Position numbers and translations under genes: made by a program
Notes under the pieces: model-generated
Told to the model about the DNA's origin: nothing
Databases searched by the model: none
Seen by the model: only the letters and a program-made list of their open reading frames with translations
Source: Agapanthus africanus
Lineage: Eukaryota > Streptophyta > Magnoliopsida > Asparagales > Amaryllidaceae
Reading direction: 5' to 3'
Assembly (NCBI GenBank): GCA_030015575.1
Contig: CM057337.1
Span: 296,074,044 to 296,138,043 of the forward strand
Length of the DNA: 64,000 nt
Part shown: in pieces, positions 46,525 through 58,873 of the stretch
Numbering within the stretch: position 1 is the stretch's first letter
How the letters are laid out: the number at the start of each line of letters is the position of its first letter

Positions 46525-48305
46525 TGTAGGGTTAGCTTAGTACCTTAGCAAGGTTTAGGAAGGCATCACACATACCATATTGGAATTTTTGGGGTGCTAA
46601 ACAAACCCTAACCAAGATCTTAACAAGAGAATTAGGGTTAACTTTGCATGTAGACAACTTTACATCTAAGAAAGAGGGATTACAACCTTTGTAGTCCGTT
46701 CGTTCACTTCATAAGCTCCGAGTAGTAGTCCCTTCGCCACGATCCATGAACTCCCGGACTCTAGAGAGGCTCCACAAGTCGAATGATCCATGCTTGCTTG
46801 AAGACTTCAAAATCCAAGATGATCTACTTCGAGGAAACACGAACTCAAGTTATGAATTAGTGAAGCTAACACACTAATCTATATGGCTAGTATAGAAGAG
46901 GATGATGAAGTAGGAATTTTGCTCACTTTATTATTTAATTTCTCACTATTTTCTTCTTGATCTCAAAAGCTAGAAAGCAAAATGAGAATGAGGAAGAAGA
47001 AGAAGAAGAATGAATGAGATTGAGGTTAGAAATGCAACCATGGGTCAAGTATATCATCCTTAACCAATGTAGAGAGTTAACCATGGCTATGAGTCATGGT
47101 TGGGTTAAAATATCTAGGGCAAAACAAAAAGGGTGGACTTGGTCAATGGTAATCTACAAGCTTCATGAACCTTCATCCATGACTCATTTCCACAATTTGA
47201 ATTACTTAGATATTTAAACCCAAACATTACATATAGCATGATATAATTCTCATACAAACATGTTGCATGTATAACCTAGCATGCTATAATATTATATATC
47301 ACATATATAATATTTATGTAACAAATGAAAACAATACAATAAACAAATATCACATATATGTTAAATGTATCACAAGTGAGAATAATAAATATATAAGTGA
47401 GCACATAATATATATACATATATATATATTATATTTAATCGAATCAACACTTGATCCGATAACCCGGCTATATCATATATAACCGGCCGATATCACATAT
47501 CGCGAGAATCGAATACGGTATCACATACACGTATCAATCTCGATCCCGTACATATCACATACATGCTCCTACTCCGTTTCGCCTGAGCCAGGAAACCTCT
47601 ATGTAGGACTCTAAAGACTCGTCAATACGCCGGCAGTAAGTGATGTTCAAATCAAACACCCACAAGCTGCAAGCGGTCAGCTAAACGTAACAGCCGCCAG
47701 GGTATTGAGCGACCAGAAGATCAACAAGCAAGCCTGTACATACTCCTGCGAATCCAATCAGTAAACACTACCGTACAGTCCGATCTCTTTGTCTGATATG
47801 TTGCATATCTAGTCTAGGGGTGGTAAACGTCAGACCCAAGTAACCGATAAGTCGTGTCGATATATGGCTCATAACGGGTCGAGATACCATTGATAACACT
47901 TACCAGTAAATCTCCATATTAGCCCTGGCCAGGGACTTCCAGTTATAGCCAATCGAACACAGCACAACATCAACTCCCTATACCGGGAGAGACGAAACCC
48001 CTCCTATCGCTCATTTCCTCCATGTTATTCGGGACTGTACGCAAAAGCCACCGTTTTGTACGCCCTCTTGGACGTGGTAAGGTGGAAATCAAAGCACAGT
48101 GGGAATCACACAAGACTCTATGACGATCTCGGTTCTACAGACTAACTTATACCAGTGTCACCGGAGAACTGCTATCTAACGATAGGTATAATACCATCCA
48201 GGAGTTCTCGGCGAGTCCGTTTAGTGTATCCAGTCTCCACTGAGCACCCGTACACCATCTTTGATGTCCAACACCAATGGATATGGGATCATCCATGGCC
48301 CATCA
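46525..48305 (-). repeat. Copia-type LTR E, minus strand, split by D
   Basis: It starts TGTAGGGTTAG on the plus strand, the LTR end type also seen at 18361 and 48306. It follows the family blocks up to 'gatcatccatggcccatca', where element D inserts (possible target site CATCA, 48301-48305). No priming site lies to its left, so it is a solo or 3' LTR. The rest would lie right of the window. No gene is seen. Confidence 0.75.
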
Positions 48306-48714
48306 TGTAGGGTTCCTAGGCACGCTAATGAGGTCTCACAAGGCATCAACCATGCCAATTTCAAATTTTACGGGTGCCGAGAAACCCTAATACGGATCAT
48401 TGACTAGAAGTTTAGGCGAAAAACGAAACTAGTTAACAATTTAACTAAAAGAGAAAGGCTACAACCTTGGTAAATCCGGTTCTCCACTTCCTTAGCTCCA
48501 CATAGGCATCCTCTCGCTGTCCATCTCGAATCCCGAACTCAATCGTCGGCTTGATCGGAGAAGTGGGCGGGCTTGGTCGTCGGCTTCGTGCCGAAGATGA
48601 TCTACGTCGAGGCATCACAAGTTCAAGCTCCAACTCCATCAAGTTGTGAAACTTGTGAAGAAAACACCCTATACTACATGGCAAGAGGTAGAGGGTGAAG
48701 AAATAGGAGGTGGG
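48306..48714 (-). repeat. Element D 3' LTR, left part
   Basis: From TGTAGGGTTCC to the target site GTGGG (48710-48714), where element C is inserted. It continues at 58879. Confidence 0.85.
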
Positions 48715-50797
48715 TGTAAGTCCACGTTGCGACCCCCGGTTCTTACGGGGAGGCGGAAACGGTATAAAAATCAAATTTTTAGCGCATGGGGCAACATGGA
48801 CTAACAAAGTCGGGATCTTTTCCTAAACTAAAACTAGCAAACAAGCTAAAGAGAGTTAGCTACTCGGAAAGATGGTTATACCTAAACTTGAACTCCTTCT
48901 TCTTCAAACTTTGTAGAGGTTGATGGTTCTCTTCTCGTCGCCTTCTTCCGTCGAAGATGGATCCACCTGAGGGTTAAACCTTCGGGCTCTTTCTCGAACT
49001 TTGAGTGAACTAGAATCTCCGGCTTGCTAAACCCTTGATCCTAGAGTGAGTAGAGAGTGTCTAAGGGGTGCTTTTCTTTTAAGGAGAGGGATTCTCAACA
49101 CATGAGAAGGATTCTCCTTTGGCTAGAGGAAGAAGAAGATGAAGTGAGGAGAGAGAATGATTATGATAGAATGAGCTCTTTTCTTTTGCAACCATAACTA
49201 AAAGAAAAGGAATTATCTAATTAATAATAATAATTGAAATGAGAATAGTTGATGGTTGTTTTGGAATGACCACTATCATACTTTCAATAAATGAGTGTAA
49301 GCAAGAATCAAGGAGTATCCTTGCAAAGCAATGATGGTGGTCAACATTCAACCATGGTCAACAAGTCAACCATGGTCAACAAGTCAACAAAAAAACAACC
49401 ATAACAATATTTCATTTAATTACTATTATTAATTGATATTTCATAAATCTATTAGGGTTTGGAAAATGACGACTGTCAACTGTGCATACGCACCCGTTCA
49501 GAAACCCTAATGAAATACCTCATCCTCCGCCTCAAGCAACTGTGCATACACACCTGCATTCTCGTTCCGAGGAACAAGAATACCGAGATATAAAAGCAAC
49601 CCCAAAACATATACCAGTATCTGGCTCAAACCAGAGCCTGCTAGTATAATCCGTCCGGACTCCAAACGTGCACAAGTGCGCGGATGAGAACGAACCCTGC
49701 CGCAAAACCATGCGACCTCTACACATTTTTCCCAGAGGCGAATACCCTCTGTGTGGGACTCTAAAGACTCGACACTACGCTGGCAGTGGGTTTAACCACA
49801 GACCGCAAGCGGCACTAGCTGTGCGTAACGGTCCCCAGGTAGATGCCGACAAGAAGGCTGACGAGGTGAACCCCATCTAAACTCCTACTGAGTCTGAATG
49901 TGACATTCTCCGTACAGTCCGGTCTGTTCGTCTGATACATCGCATGTCGGGCCTAGGGGGCGGTAAAACGTCAGTCCCCCAATAGCGGTACAAGTCGTGT
50001 CGGAATGAAGCCAAAAACACCCTGAGATAACACTGGAAGCCTACCAGTATATCTCGCTTGCCCTGGCCAGGGACTACTCGTGTAATGGCTCTCCTAGACA
50101 CTGCGCGATGTCAACCCCCAATACCGGGAGAGACGAATCCTGTCTAACCGTCACTGCCTCCAAGTGCTTCGGGACTGCACCCAACCACTACCTGTTTGCA
50201 CGACTCCTTTGAGCCGTGGTAGGGTAGTGATCAAAGTGCAGTGGGAACACACTCGAGGCGAAGTGCCAGTGTCAAGTCAGCGGACTAAGCTGTACTCATG
50301 TCACCTGGGAACTGATAACTGACGATAGGTATAATACCAACCTGTCAGTTCCCGACGAGTCATGTCCAGTGTACTCGTAACCTAACGAGCACCCGTATAC
50401 TATCTCCAGTACGACGTACTGATGGCTGTGGGACAGACCATCTCCCACACTGGGATGAGAAGCGCATACGCTAGTCTACTCCGGAGTATCGATGCCCTGT
50501 CTCGATAGTCCTGCGACTAGGGACCTGTATAAGGATGTGCTTACAGATTACCCAGCCCCCACTAGTGTGACTGCCATCATAACGCTGGTAATCAAGCAAA
50601 GATCCTAAGGGCTCCACTAATGCGTATAGGTGATATCGCAAAATAAACACATGTACACATTGAAGTAGAAACAAACCAAGTAGCATACTACTATATTGAG
50701 CAAGATTGTTTATACAAGGTGAATATCCCAAGCTTCCATTAAGTAATATACAAACTAGTATGATACAGTAATGGCCTCTAGGGCATATACACTAACA
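48715..50797 (-). repeat. Element C 3' LTR
   Basis: Runs from TGTAAGTCC to CACTAACA. It matches 56791-58873 along its full length. It contains a GTCAA array (49340-49387) but no gene. Confidence 0.93.
49340..49387 (-). promoter_or_regulatory. Array of five W-box cores (TTGAC on minus strand)
   Basis: GTCAA on the plus strand at 49340, 49357, 49365, 49375 and 49383, which is TTGAC in the element's sense. It is repeated at 57416-57463 in the 5' LTR, where it would act on transcription. It lies at the position of the B array, but the spacing differs. Confidence 0.55.
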
Positions 50798-50810
50798 ATC
50801 TCCCACTTGC
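50798..50810 (-). other. Element C polypurine tract
   Basis: ATCTCCCACTTGC on the plus strand is GCAAGTGGGAGAT on the minus strand, between the end of pol and the 3' LTR. Confidence 0.88.
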
Positions 50811-50811
50811 A

Positions 50812-53800
50812 CTAAGACCATGTACTGGCGTATCGAAGACCTATCATCTCGATCAGCCGCTCGAACTGAGTCTGGGGTAGGGCCTTGGTGAATGGATCTG
50901 CAGTGTTTTCTTCTGAAGCAACCATCCAAACCTCGATCTCCTTGCGATCCACGATCTCCCTGATCAGGTGATACCGCCTCAAGATGTGCCTGGATCTCTG
51001 ATGGGACCTGGGTTCCTTCGCTAAAGCTATAGCCCCGTTGTTGTCGCAATACAGAGGTATTGGGTCAACAATGGGCGGAACCACCTGAAGTTCTTTTAAG
51101 AACTTCCTTATCCAGACAGCTTCTTTTGCGGCATCAGATGCAGCGATGTATTCCACTTCCATCGTCGAGTCTGCAACGGTTTCCTGTTTGGAACTCTTCC
51201 AACACACCGCCCCTCCATTGAGGGTAAAGACAAAACCCGACATGGACTTAGAATCATCCTTGTCACTCTGGAAGCTGGAGTCAGCAAAGGCCTCGATCTG
51301 GAGGTCTTTTCCGCCATATACCAAGAACATCTCCTTAGTCCTTCTCAGGTACTTGAGAATGTTCTTTACTGCTATCCAGTGTTTCTCCCCAGGGTTTGAC
51401 TGATACCGGCTTACTACACTCAGTGCATAAGCTACATCCGGTCTGGTACACAACATCGCATACATTACAGAGCCTACCGCAGAAGCGTAGGGTATAATAG
51501 ACATGCGATCCCTCTCCAAATCAGTCTTGGGAGACATCTCTTTAGAGAGGGTGATCCCGTGACAAGCCGGTAGGTTACCGCGCTTGGAATCTTCCATACT
51601 GAATCTTTTCAGTATAGTGTCGATGTACCTGGACTGTGAAAGTCCTAATATCCTCTTGGATCTATCACGATTGATCCGGATCCCCAGGATGTACGAAGCA
51701 TCACCCAGGTCTTTCATGGAGAAGCTTTGTGACAAGAACCCCTTGACAGATTGTAGCATAGGAATGTCATTTCCTATTAAGAGAATGTCATCCACGTATA
51801 AAACGAGGAATACTACAGTTCTCGCTACAAATCTACTATAGATGCATGGTTCATCTGGATTTTTGATAAAGCCAAATTCCTTGACCGTCTCATCAAAACA
51901 GATGTTCCAACTCCGCGATGCCTGCTTTAGTCCATAGATGGACTTAAGAAACTTGCACACCTTTCCGCTGCTCCCACTCTGAATGAAACCCTCTGGCTGA
52001 TCCATATAGACACACTCCTCTAAATTTCCATTTAGAAAAGCGGTTTTTACGTCCATCTACCAAATCTCATAATCGTGGAAGGCAGCAATGGCAAGAAGGA
52101 TCCGAATGGATTTCAGCATAGCTACTGGAGAAAAGGTTTCGTCATAGTCCAAGCCAGGTCTTTGACGGAAACCCTTTGCTACAAGTCTAGCTTTATAGGT
52201 CTCAACCTGTCCATCTACACCAATCTTCCTTTTGAAGATCCACTTGCATCCTACGGGTTTTACCCCGTCTGGAGCAATGTCCAACGTCCATACTTTGTTG
52301 GTGTACATGGACTCCATTTCGGTCCGCATTGCATCCAGCCATTTTACCGAGTCAATGCTCTGAACGGCCTGCTGGAAGCTAGTAGGCTCATCATAATCTA
52401 TGATGCAATCCTCTCTATCCCCATCTATGAGAAAACCGTAGTATCTCTCGGGCGGATGAGACTGCCTACTACTCCTGCGGAGCGGCGTAGGAATGTCTTG
52501 TTCTTTCGAACCTTCTGGTTCCACTGAGCTTTCAGTAATAGTCTGAGGTTCTGGAATTTCTTCCAGTTCTATTGCGCTCCCACTTACTTCTTTTTCTAAG
52601 AACTGATGTTCCAGAAAATGGGCATTACGAGAAACAAGGACTTTTTATTCCTCTGCGTAATAGAAAAGATACCCCCTGGAGTTCTTTGGGTATCCCACAA
52701 ACTTGCACGGTACTGAGCGTGCCTCGAGCTTGTCCGTATGCTGCTTTTTGACATAAGCTGGACATCCCCAAATCTTCAGGTACTGAAGATAGGGTTTCTT
52801 CCTACTCCATAACTCATATGGTGTGGTAGGCACTGTCTTAGTAGGAACTCGGTTCAAAAGGTATGCAGCTGTTTCTAGCGCATACCCCCATAATGATCGC
52901 GGTAACTCAGCGTTACTCATCATGGACCGTACCATATCCAATAGGGTCCGGTTCCGTCTCTCCGATACACCGTTATGTTGCGGAGTGTATGGAGGAGTAA
53001 GCTGAGAGAGAATCCCATTCTCTTTTAAGTAATTCAGGAACTCGGCACTTAAGTATTCTCCACCTCGATCCGATCTTAGAATCTTGATACTTTTGCCGGT
53101 TTGTTTTTCAACTTCATTCTTATATTTCTGGAACTTTTCAAAAGCTTCGGACTTATGTTTCATTAAGAAGACATAACCGTACCTTGAAAAGTCATCCGTA
53201 AAAGTAATGAAGTAAGAATAACCGCTTCGCGCATGTGTAGACATTGGACCGCACACGTCGCTGTGTACGAGTCCCAAGAGCTCGCTCGCTCTTACTCCGT
53301 GTCCAGTGAACGGAGTCTTTGTCATCTTTCCTTTGAGACAGGATTGACAAGTGGCATACGATTGATATTCGAACGGATCTAAATATCCTTCTGTATGTAA
53401 CTTAGTCAACCTTCTCTCATTGATGTGACCCAGTCTACAATGCCATAAGAAAGTCTGATTGATATCTGGAGACTTTCTTTTGTGTGTATTCTGGATATTG
53501 AAAATCTGTGGTTGGTTTAATACGTATATACCATTGCTCAGTGTACCTGACCCAATCAGAACTTGATTAAGGTGAATGTTCACAACATTACTTACAAACG
53601 CAAATTCATAACCTTCTTTAGAAACCAAAGATACAGAAATGATATTACAAGTTGCGTTGAGTACAAAAAAGCAATTACGCAAAACCAAAACATGCCCATC
53701 TGACATTCCCAGGTGATAGTCCCCCACGGCTTTAGCATCCATGCTAGCTCCGTTCGCAACTCTGAGGGTCATGTCACCTGCCTTCAAAACCCTACGGTTT

Positions 53801-54762
53801 CTCAACGCCTGCAAAGAATTACAGATATGAGATCCTGATCCGGTATCCAATACCCAGGAAGTAGAGTTTATAGAAAAACAGTTTTCAATAACATACACAC
53901 CTGAAGCTGAAGCCGCAACCTGCTTCAGTTCCTGTGTCCTGGCTTTCCAAGCCCTGCAATCTTTCTTCTAGTGTCCACTCTTGTGACAATAGAAGCATTC
54001 CTCTTTACCCACAAGCTTCCCCGCTATCTTTGTTGCCTTTTCCTTTCCCTTCGTTCCCACTTTACTAACACCGCCCCTTGGTTTGGCGGGGGCTTTCTTC
54101 CTCTTTCCCTTGGCTTTCGCCTTGGACCTAGAGGAAGAAGATCCTCCTACAAACAAAGCGGGTGTTTCCCTACCCTTCTGTAGGGTGCCCTCTGCACTCC
54201 TCAGCATGTTGAGGAGTTCTGAAAGTTCAACTTCCTTTTCTTGCAAGTTGAAATTCAGTATGAACTGGGCGTAAGGGGAAGGAAGGGACTGGAGAACTAA
54301 ATCTGTATAGAGTTCACTATCCAACGTGGTCCCAAGTTCCGCGAGCTCCTCAATGTAGCCAATCATCTTAAGCACGTGGTCCGCTACCGATGATCCGACG
54401 ACCAACTTTGCCGAAAATAACTTCTTCGACACTTCGTATCTTGCGTTACGAGACTGCTCCCCATACAGTTCTTTTGTATGAAGAAATATGGATTCCAAGT
54501 CCATATTCTCGTGCCTCCTCTGGTGATCGTTGTCCATAGAGGCAAGCACGAGGCACTTGGCCTTCGAGCAATCAATCTTCCAAGTATTATGGATTTCCTT
54601 ATCCGCGACGCTGGAGGTGGGACCTGGGACGGGGGGAGCTTTGGTGGTAAGAAGATACCCCAGCTTATCGTAAGTGATTGCCATTTTGACATTCCTGAGC
54701 CAATCTTTGTAGTTTGGCCATGTCAGTATGTTTTTATCTAGAAGTAACTTAAGTCCAGTCAT
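50812..54762 (-). pseudogene. Broken Copia gag-pol, element C
   Basis: The protein is very close to that of element B along its length. In minus-strand order it shows gag (about 54762-53970), protease with DTGSGS (about 53850), integrase (about 53450-52850), reverse transcriptase with YVDD (about 52300-51600) and RNase H (about 51400-50812). The gag start is the ATG aligned with element B's. The frame is interrupted about three or four times, so it is treated as a fossil copy, with loss after a fairly recent insertion given the similar LTRs. Confidence 0.9.
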
Positions 54763-56776
54763 TTCGATTTGGTCGCTGCAGGGGGAGAGAAGAAACACTT
54801 AGCACGATGCTCTTGCAAGTTTAGAATGGTTTTTAATTTGTCTAAACAGGATGGCTCCCACTGTCTCTCGAATCCCTCCTCAAACCACAAAGGAAGAATT
54901 AGCCGGGATCAATCCCACCGCACAATACTTGCTTAACCGTTCAGCCAGGCCAGTGTCGGTACTTCGAGGGAGGTTTTCCAACGCTTTCGCGAAGTTCCTT
55001 AATTTAAGAACCTCTTTTCGTTGGGGGCGTAGCCCCGCTAACACCTTTCTAGGCACCTACTAGGTTTATAGCATTGATCGTTTAGTGAGAAATTTCCCGA
55101 GGAGTAGCATATACTCACAGTAGGATCGGGATCCAAATATCATCGCGTGACGAAACTGAAGGAATCCTACCAGAATCATCACACTCCAAATGGTATGCAA
55201 ATCTAGCAAGTTTCAGTACTTATGAAACTCCCGATGTGGATTTTTGCCCCATGCTCTTATGACCTTGACTTTGGCCAAAATATCATAAGTCACATGTCAA
55301 GTTCTGCCCGTCACTATCCAGGTTAATTTGGATCCATCCGTGCCTACCCTTGACTTTGGCCAAAATGGCAGTACGAGTGTCCCAAACCAATGCATCTATC
55401 TATGCAACACATGAAGACCCAATAGCTACCAATCACTATGCCTTGACTTTGGCCAACATACATAGCTTGAATACTATTGCCTATTCATGCGAAACAACGG
55501 AGGGCTACGAATGGTTTTGGTAAAACCGTGAACGTAGTGAACTTGATATAATCGATGGAACGAGATAGCTTTTAGAAGGAGTGGCTCAAGCTCCGCATTT
55601 AAAAGTTAGTTTTGAAAAGAACCGAGTGGTTTTTCGAAAGTGTTCCAACGACTTTAACTTGGTTTATTATCTTGCATTAGTTCTTTTAATGCGTGATATT
55701 CTTGCATTAGTTCTTTTAATGCGTCCCATCATTTAATCCTACCATTGCAGAAAACAACCAAAATATGACGTACGCTTATGCCATTCGCATTCGCCACGGG
55801 GTCCCGTCATCACCCGTTAGGTTACTTAACTAACGACAGAGCGGGGGCTGGGCTAGCGCGGCTGTAAAACATAAGCAACGCCTAAATATAAAGCAATGAT
55901 AGACATTACAGATCACAGATGAATACATTGGATATACTAGCAATCCGCAATCCGTTCGAGCCTGCAACGAAGAGCGGATTACACGGTCGCGGTGAATAGC
56001 AAATACCCCACCCAAGACCCCTACGGGTGCGGCAAACTACCCGCCAAGTACCCGGTAGTTTGTGCACCCCTCCATGGGTCTATCCTAGGAGCAAAAACAG
56101 TAAAAAGAATTATACAATGACGGCTACAACCCCGACCCGGTTGTGCGGCCATACAAATAATATTATTACATCAATTTACATTTACAAATGAATGAAAGAA
56201 AAACAAAAGCTCATCTCACATCCACCCCGGCTATTCACTCGCGACAGTCCAACACATTCATATACACATTCCAATATCGAACACAGATCACAGAGATGTA
56301 TAACCCTGACTAATCGACTTATAGCGATTAGCCGACGTTCAATACATGCAAACATCACAGATATAACCAACATAGCCAAAGTGTAGCGAAGTTCGAAAAA
56401 AATACGGATTTATAGGACCCCAAAAGTAAATTTCTTTTCTGGAAAATCTGGGCACATATAAAATATTTGAAAAATCCCAAAACCCTACCAGATGAACACT
56501 GCACAAAACACGATCACATGAACAGGCTAAACGGCGGCGGATCCGCGGCTTAGAGAATAGAAGAGGCCGCGGATCCACGGCAGTTTGAGCGATTTATGGG
56601 ATCGTTTTTCTTGTGTGTTCTCAGAAAACCCTGAGCCGATTTTAGGAGTAAAATTTTTTACTTTTAGAGCACAAAAAATTTCAACAGAAACTTAGGGTTT
56701 TTGTTTTTCCGGTTTTGCGATTTTTCGGTTTCGAATTTCTATACACTTCGCTACCAAGCTAGTTTAAGTTTAGTTA
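54763..56776 (-). other. Element C long leader
   Basis: About 2.0 kb without coding signal, collinear with the B leader. It holds the acceptor-like site next to gag (about 54776-54795), spaced motifs CCTTGACTTTGGCC at about 55263, 55348 and 55441, and the GC-rich hairpin at 56533-56581. A local duplication of CTTGCATTAGTTC... occurs at 55671-55694 and 55701-55724; B has only one copy. Confidence 0.8.
56533..56581 (-). other. GC-rich leader hairpin, element C
   Basis: Arms GGCGGCGGATCCGCGGC (56533-56549) and GCCGCGGATCCACGGC (56566-56581) pair over 16 bases with one G-U and one mismatch, the mismatch at the same place as in B. The central GGATCC/GGATCC pairing replaces GGTTCC/GGAACC of B. Confidence 0.65.
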
Positions 56777-56789
56777 GGCTCTGATACCA
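56777..56789 (-). other. Element C primer binding site
   Basis: GGCTCTGATACCA on the plus strand is TGGTATCAGAGCC in the element's sense, one base from the LTR. Confidence 0.93.
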
Positions 56790-56790
56790 C

Positions 56791-58873
56791 TGTAAGTCCA
56801 CGTTGCGACCCCCGGTTCTTACGGGGAGGCGGAAACGGTATAAAAATCAAATTTTTAGCGCATGGGGCAACATGGACTAACAAAGTCGGGATCTTTTCCT
56901 AAACTAAAACTAGCAAACAAGCTAAAGAGAGTTAGCTACTCGGAAAGATGGTTATACCTAAACTTGAACTCCTTCTTCTTCAAACTTTGTAGAGGTTGAT
57001 GGTTCTTTTCTCGTCGCCTTCTTCCATCGAAGATGGATCCACCTGAGGGTTCAACCTTCGGGCTCTTTCTCGAACTTTGAGTGAACTAGAATCTCCGGCT
57101 TGCTAAACACTTGATCCTAGAGTGAGTAGAGAGTGTCTAAGGGGTGCTTTTCTTTTAAGGAGAGGGATTCTCAACACATGAGAAGGATTCTCCTTTGGCT
57201 AGAGGAAGAAGAAGATGAAGTGAGGAGAGAGAATGATTATGATAGAATGAGCTCTTTTCTTTTGCAAACATAACTAAAAGAAAAGGAATTATCTAATTAA
57301 TAATAATAATTGAAATGAGAATAGTTGATGGTTGTTTTGGAATGACCACTATCATACTTTCAATAAATGAGTGTAAGCAAGAATCAAGGAGTATCCTTGC
57401 AAAGCAATGATGGTGGTCAACATTCAACCATGGTCAACAAGTCAACCATGGTCAACAAGTCAACAAAAAAACAACCATAACAATATTTCATTTAATTACA
57501 ATTATTAATTGATATTTCATAAATCTATTAGGGTTTGGAAAATGACGACTGTCAACTGTGCATACGCACCCGTTCCGAAACCCTAATGAAATACCTAATC
57601 CTCCGCCTCAAGCAACTGTGCATACAAACCTGCATTCTCATTCCGAGGAACAAGAATACCGAGATATAAAAGCAAACCCAAAACATATACCAGTATCTGG
57701 CTCAAACCAGAGCCTGCTAGTATAATCCGTCCGGACACCAAACGTGCACAAGTGCGCGGATGAGAACGAACCCTGCCGCAAAACCATGCGACCTCTACTC
57801 ATTTTGCCCAGAGGTGAATACCCTCTGTGTGGGACTCTAAAGACTCGACACTACGCTGGCAGTGGGTTTAACCACAGACCGCAAGCGGCACTAGCTGTGC
57901 GTAACGGTCCCCAGGTAGATGCCGACAAGAAGGCTGACGAGGTGAACCCCATCTAAACTCCTACTGAGTCTGAATGTGACATTCTCCATACAGTCCGGTC
58001 TGTTCGTCTGATACATCGCATGTCGGGCCTAGGGGGCGGTAAAACGTCAGTCCCCCAATAGCGGTACAAGTCGTGTCGGAGTGAAGCCCAAAACACCCTG
58101 AGATAACACTGGAAGCCTACCAGTATATCTCGCTTGCCCTGGCCAGGGACTACTCGTGTAATGGCTCTCCTAGACACTGCGCGATGTCAACCCCCAATAC
58201 CGGGAGAGACGAATCCTGTCTAACCGTCACTGCCTCCAAGTGCTTCGGGACTGCACCCAACCACTACCTGTTTGCACGACTCCTTTGAGCCGTGGTAGGG
58301 TAGTGATCAAAGTGCAGTGGGAACACACTCGAGGCGAAGTGCCAGTGTCAAGTCAGCGGACTAAGCTGTACTCATGTCACCTGGGAACTGATAACTGACG
58401 ATAGGTATAATACCAACCTGTCAGTTCCCGACGAGTCCTGTCCAGTGTACTCGTAACCTAACGAGCACCCGTATACTATCTCCAGTACGACGTACTGATG
58501 GCTGTGGGACAGACCATCTCCCACACTGGGATGAGAAGCGCATACGCTAGTCTACTCCGGAGTATCGATGCCCTGTCTCGATAGTCCTGCGACTAGGGAC
58601 CTGTATAAGGATGTGCTTACAGATTACCCAGCCCCCACTAGTATGACTGCCATCACAACGCTGGTAATCAAGCAAAGATCCTAAGGGCTCCACTAATGCG
58701 TATAGGTGATATCGCAAAATAAACACATGTACACATTGAAGTAGAAACAAATCAAGTAGCATACTACTATATTGAGCAAGATTGTTTATACAAGGTGAAT
58801 ATCCCAAGCTTCCATTAAGTAATATACAAACTAGTATGATACAGTAATGGCCTCTAGGGCATATACACTAACA
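56791..58873 (-). repeat. Element C 5' LTR
   Basis: A 2083-bp copy of 48715-50797 with about two dozen visible differences. The W-box-core array is at 57416-57463. It is followed by the target duplication GTGGG (58874-58878). Confidence 0.93.

Larger units (their letters stand above)
48715..58873 (-). mobile_element. Copia element C, minus strand
   Basis: A 10,159-bp element with equal-length 2083-bp LTRs (48715-50797 and 56791-58873) and a perfect GTGGG target duplication (48710-48714 and 58874-58878). On the minus strand the order is 5' LTR, tRNA-iMet priming site (56777-56789), leader of about 2.0 kb, gag-pol (54762-50812), polypurine tract (50798-50810), 3' LTR. The LTRs differ by about 1% by eye, roughly 0.4 million years on a common plant rate. 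The polyprotein is broken in about three or four places. It is the closest relative of element B. Confidence 0.93.
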
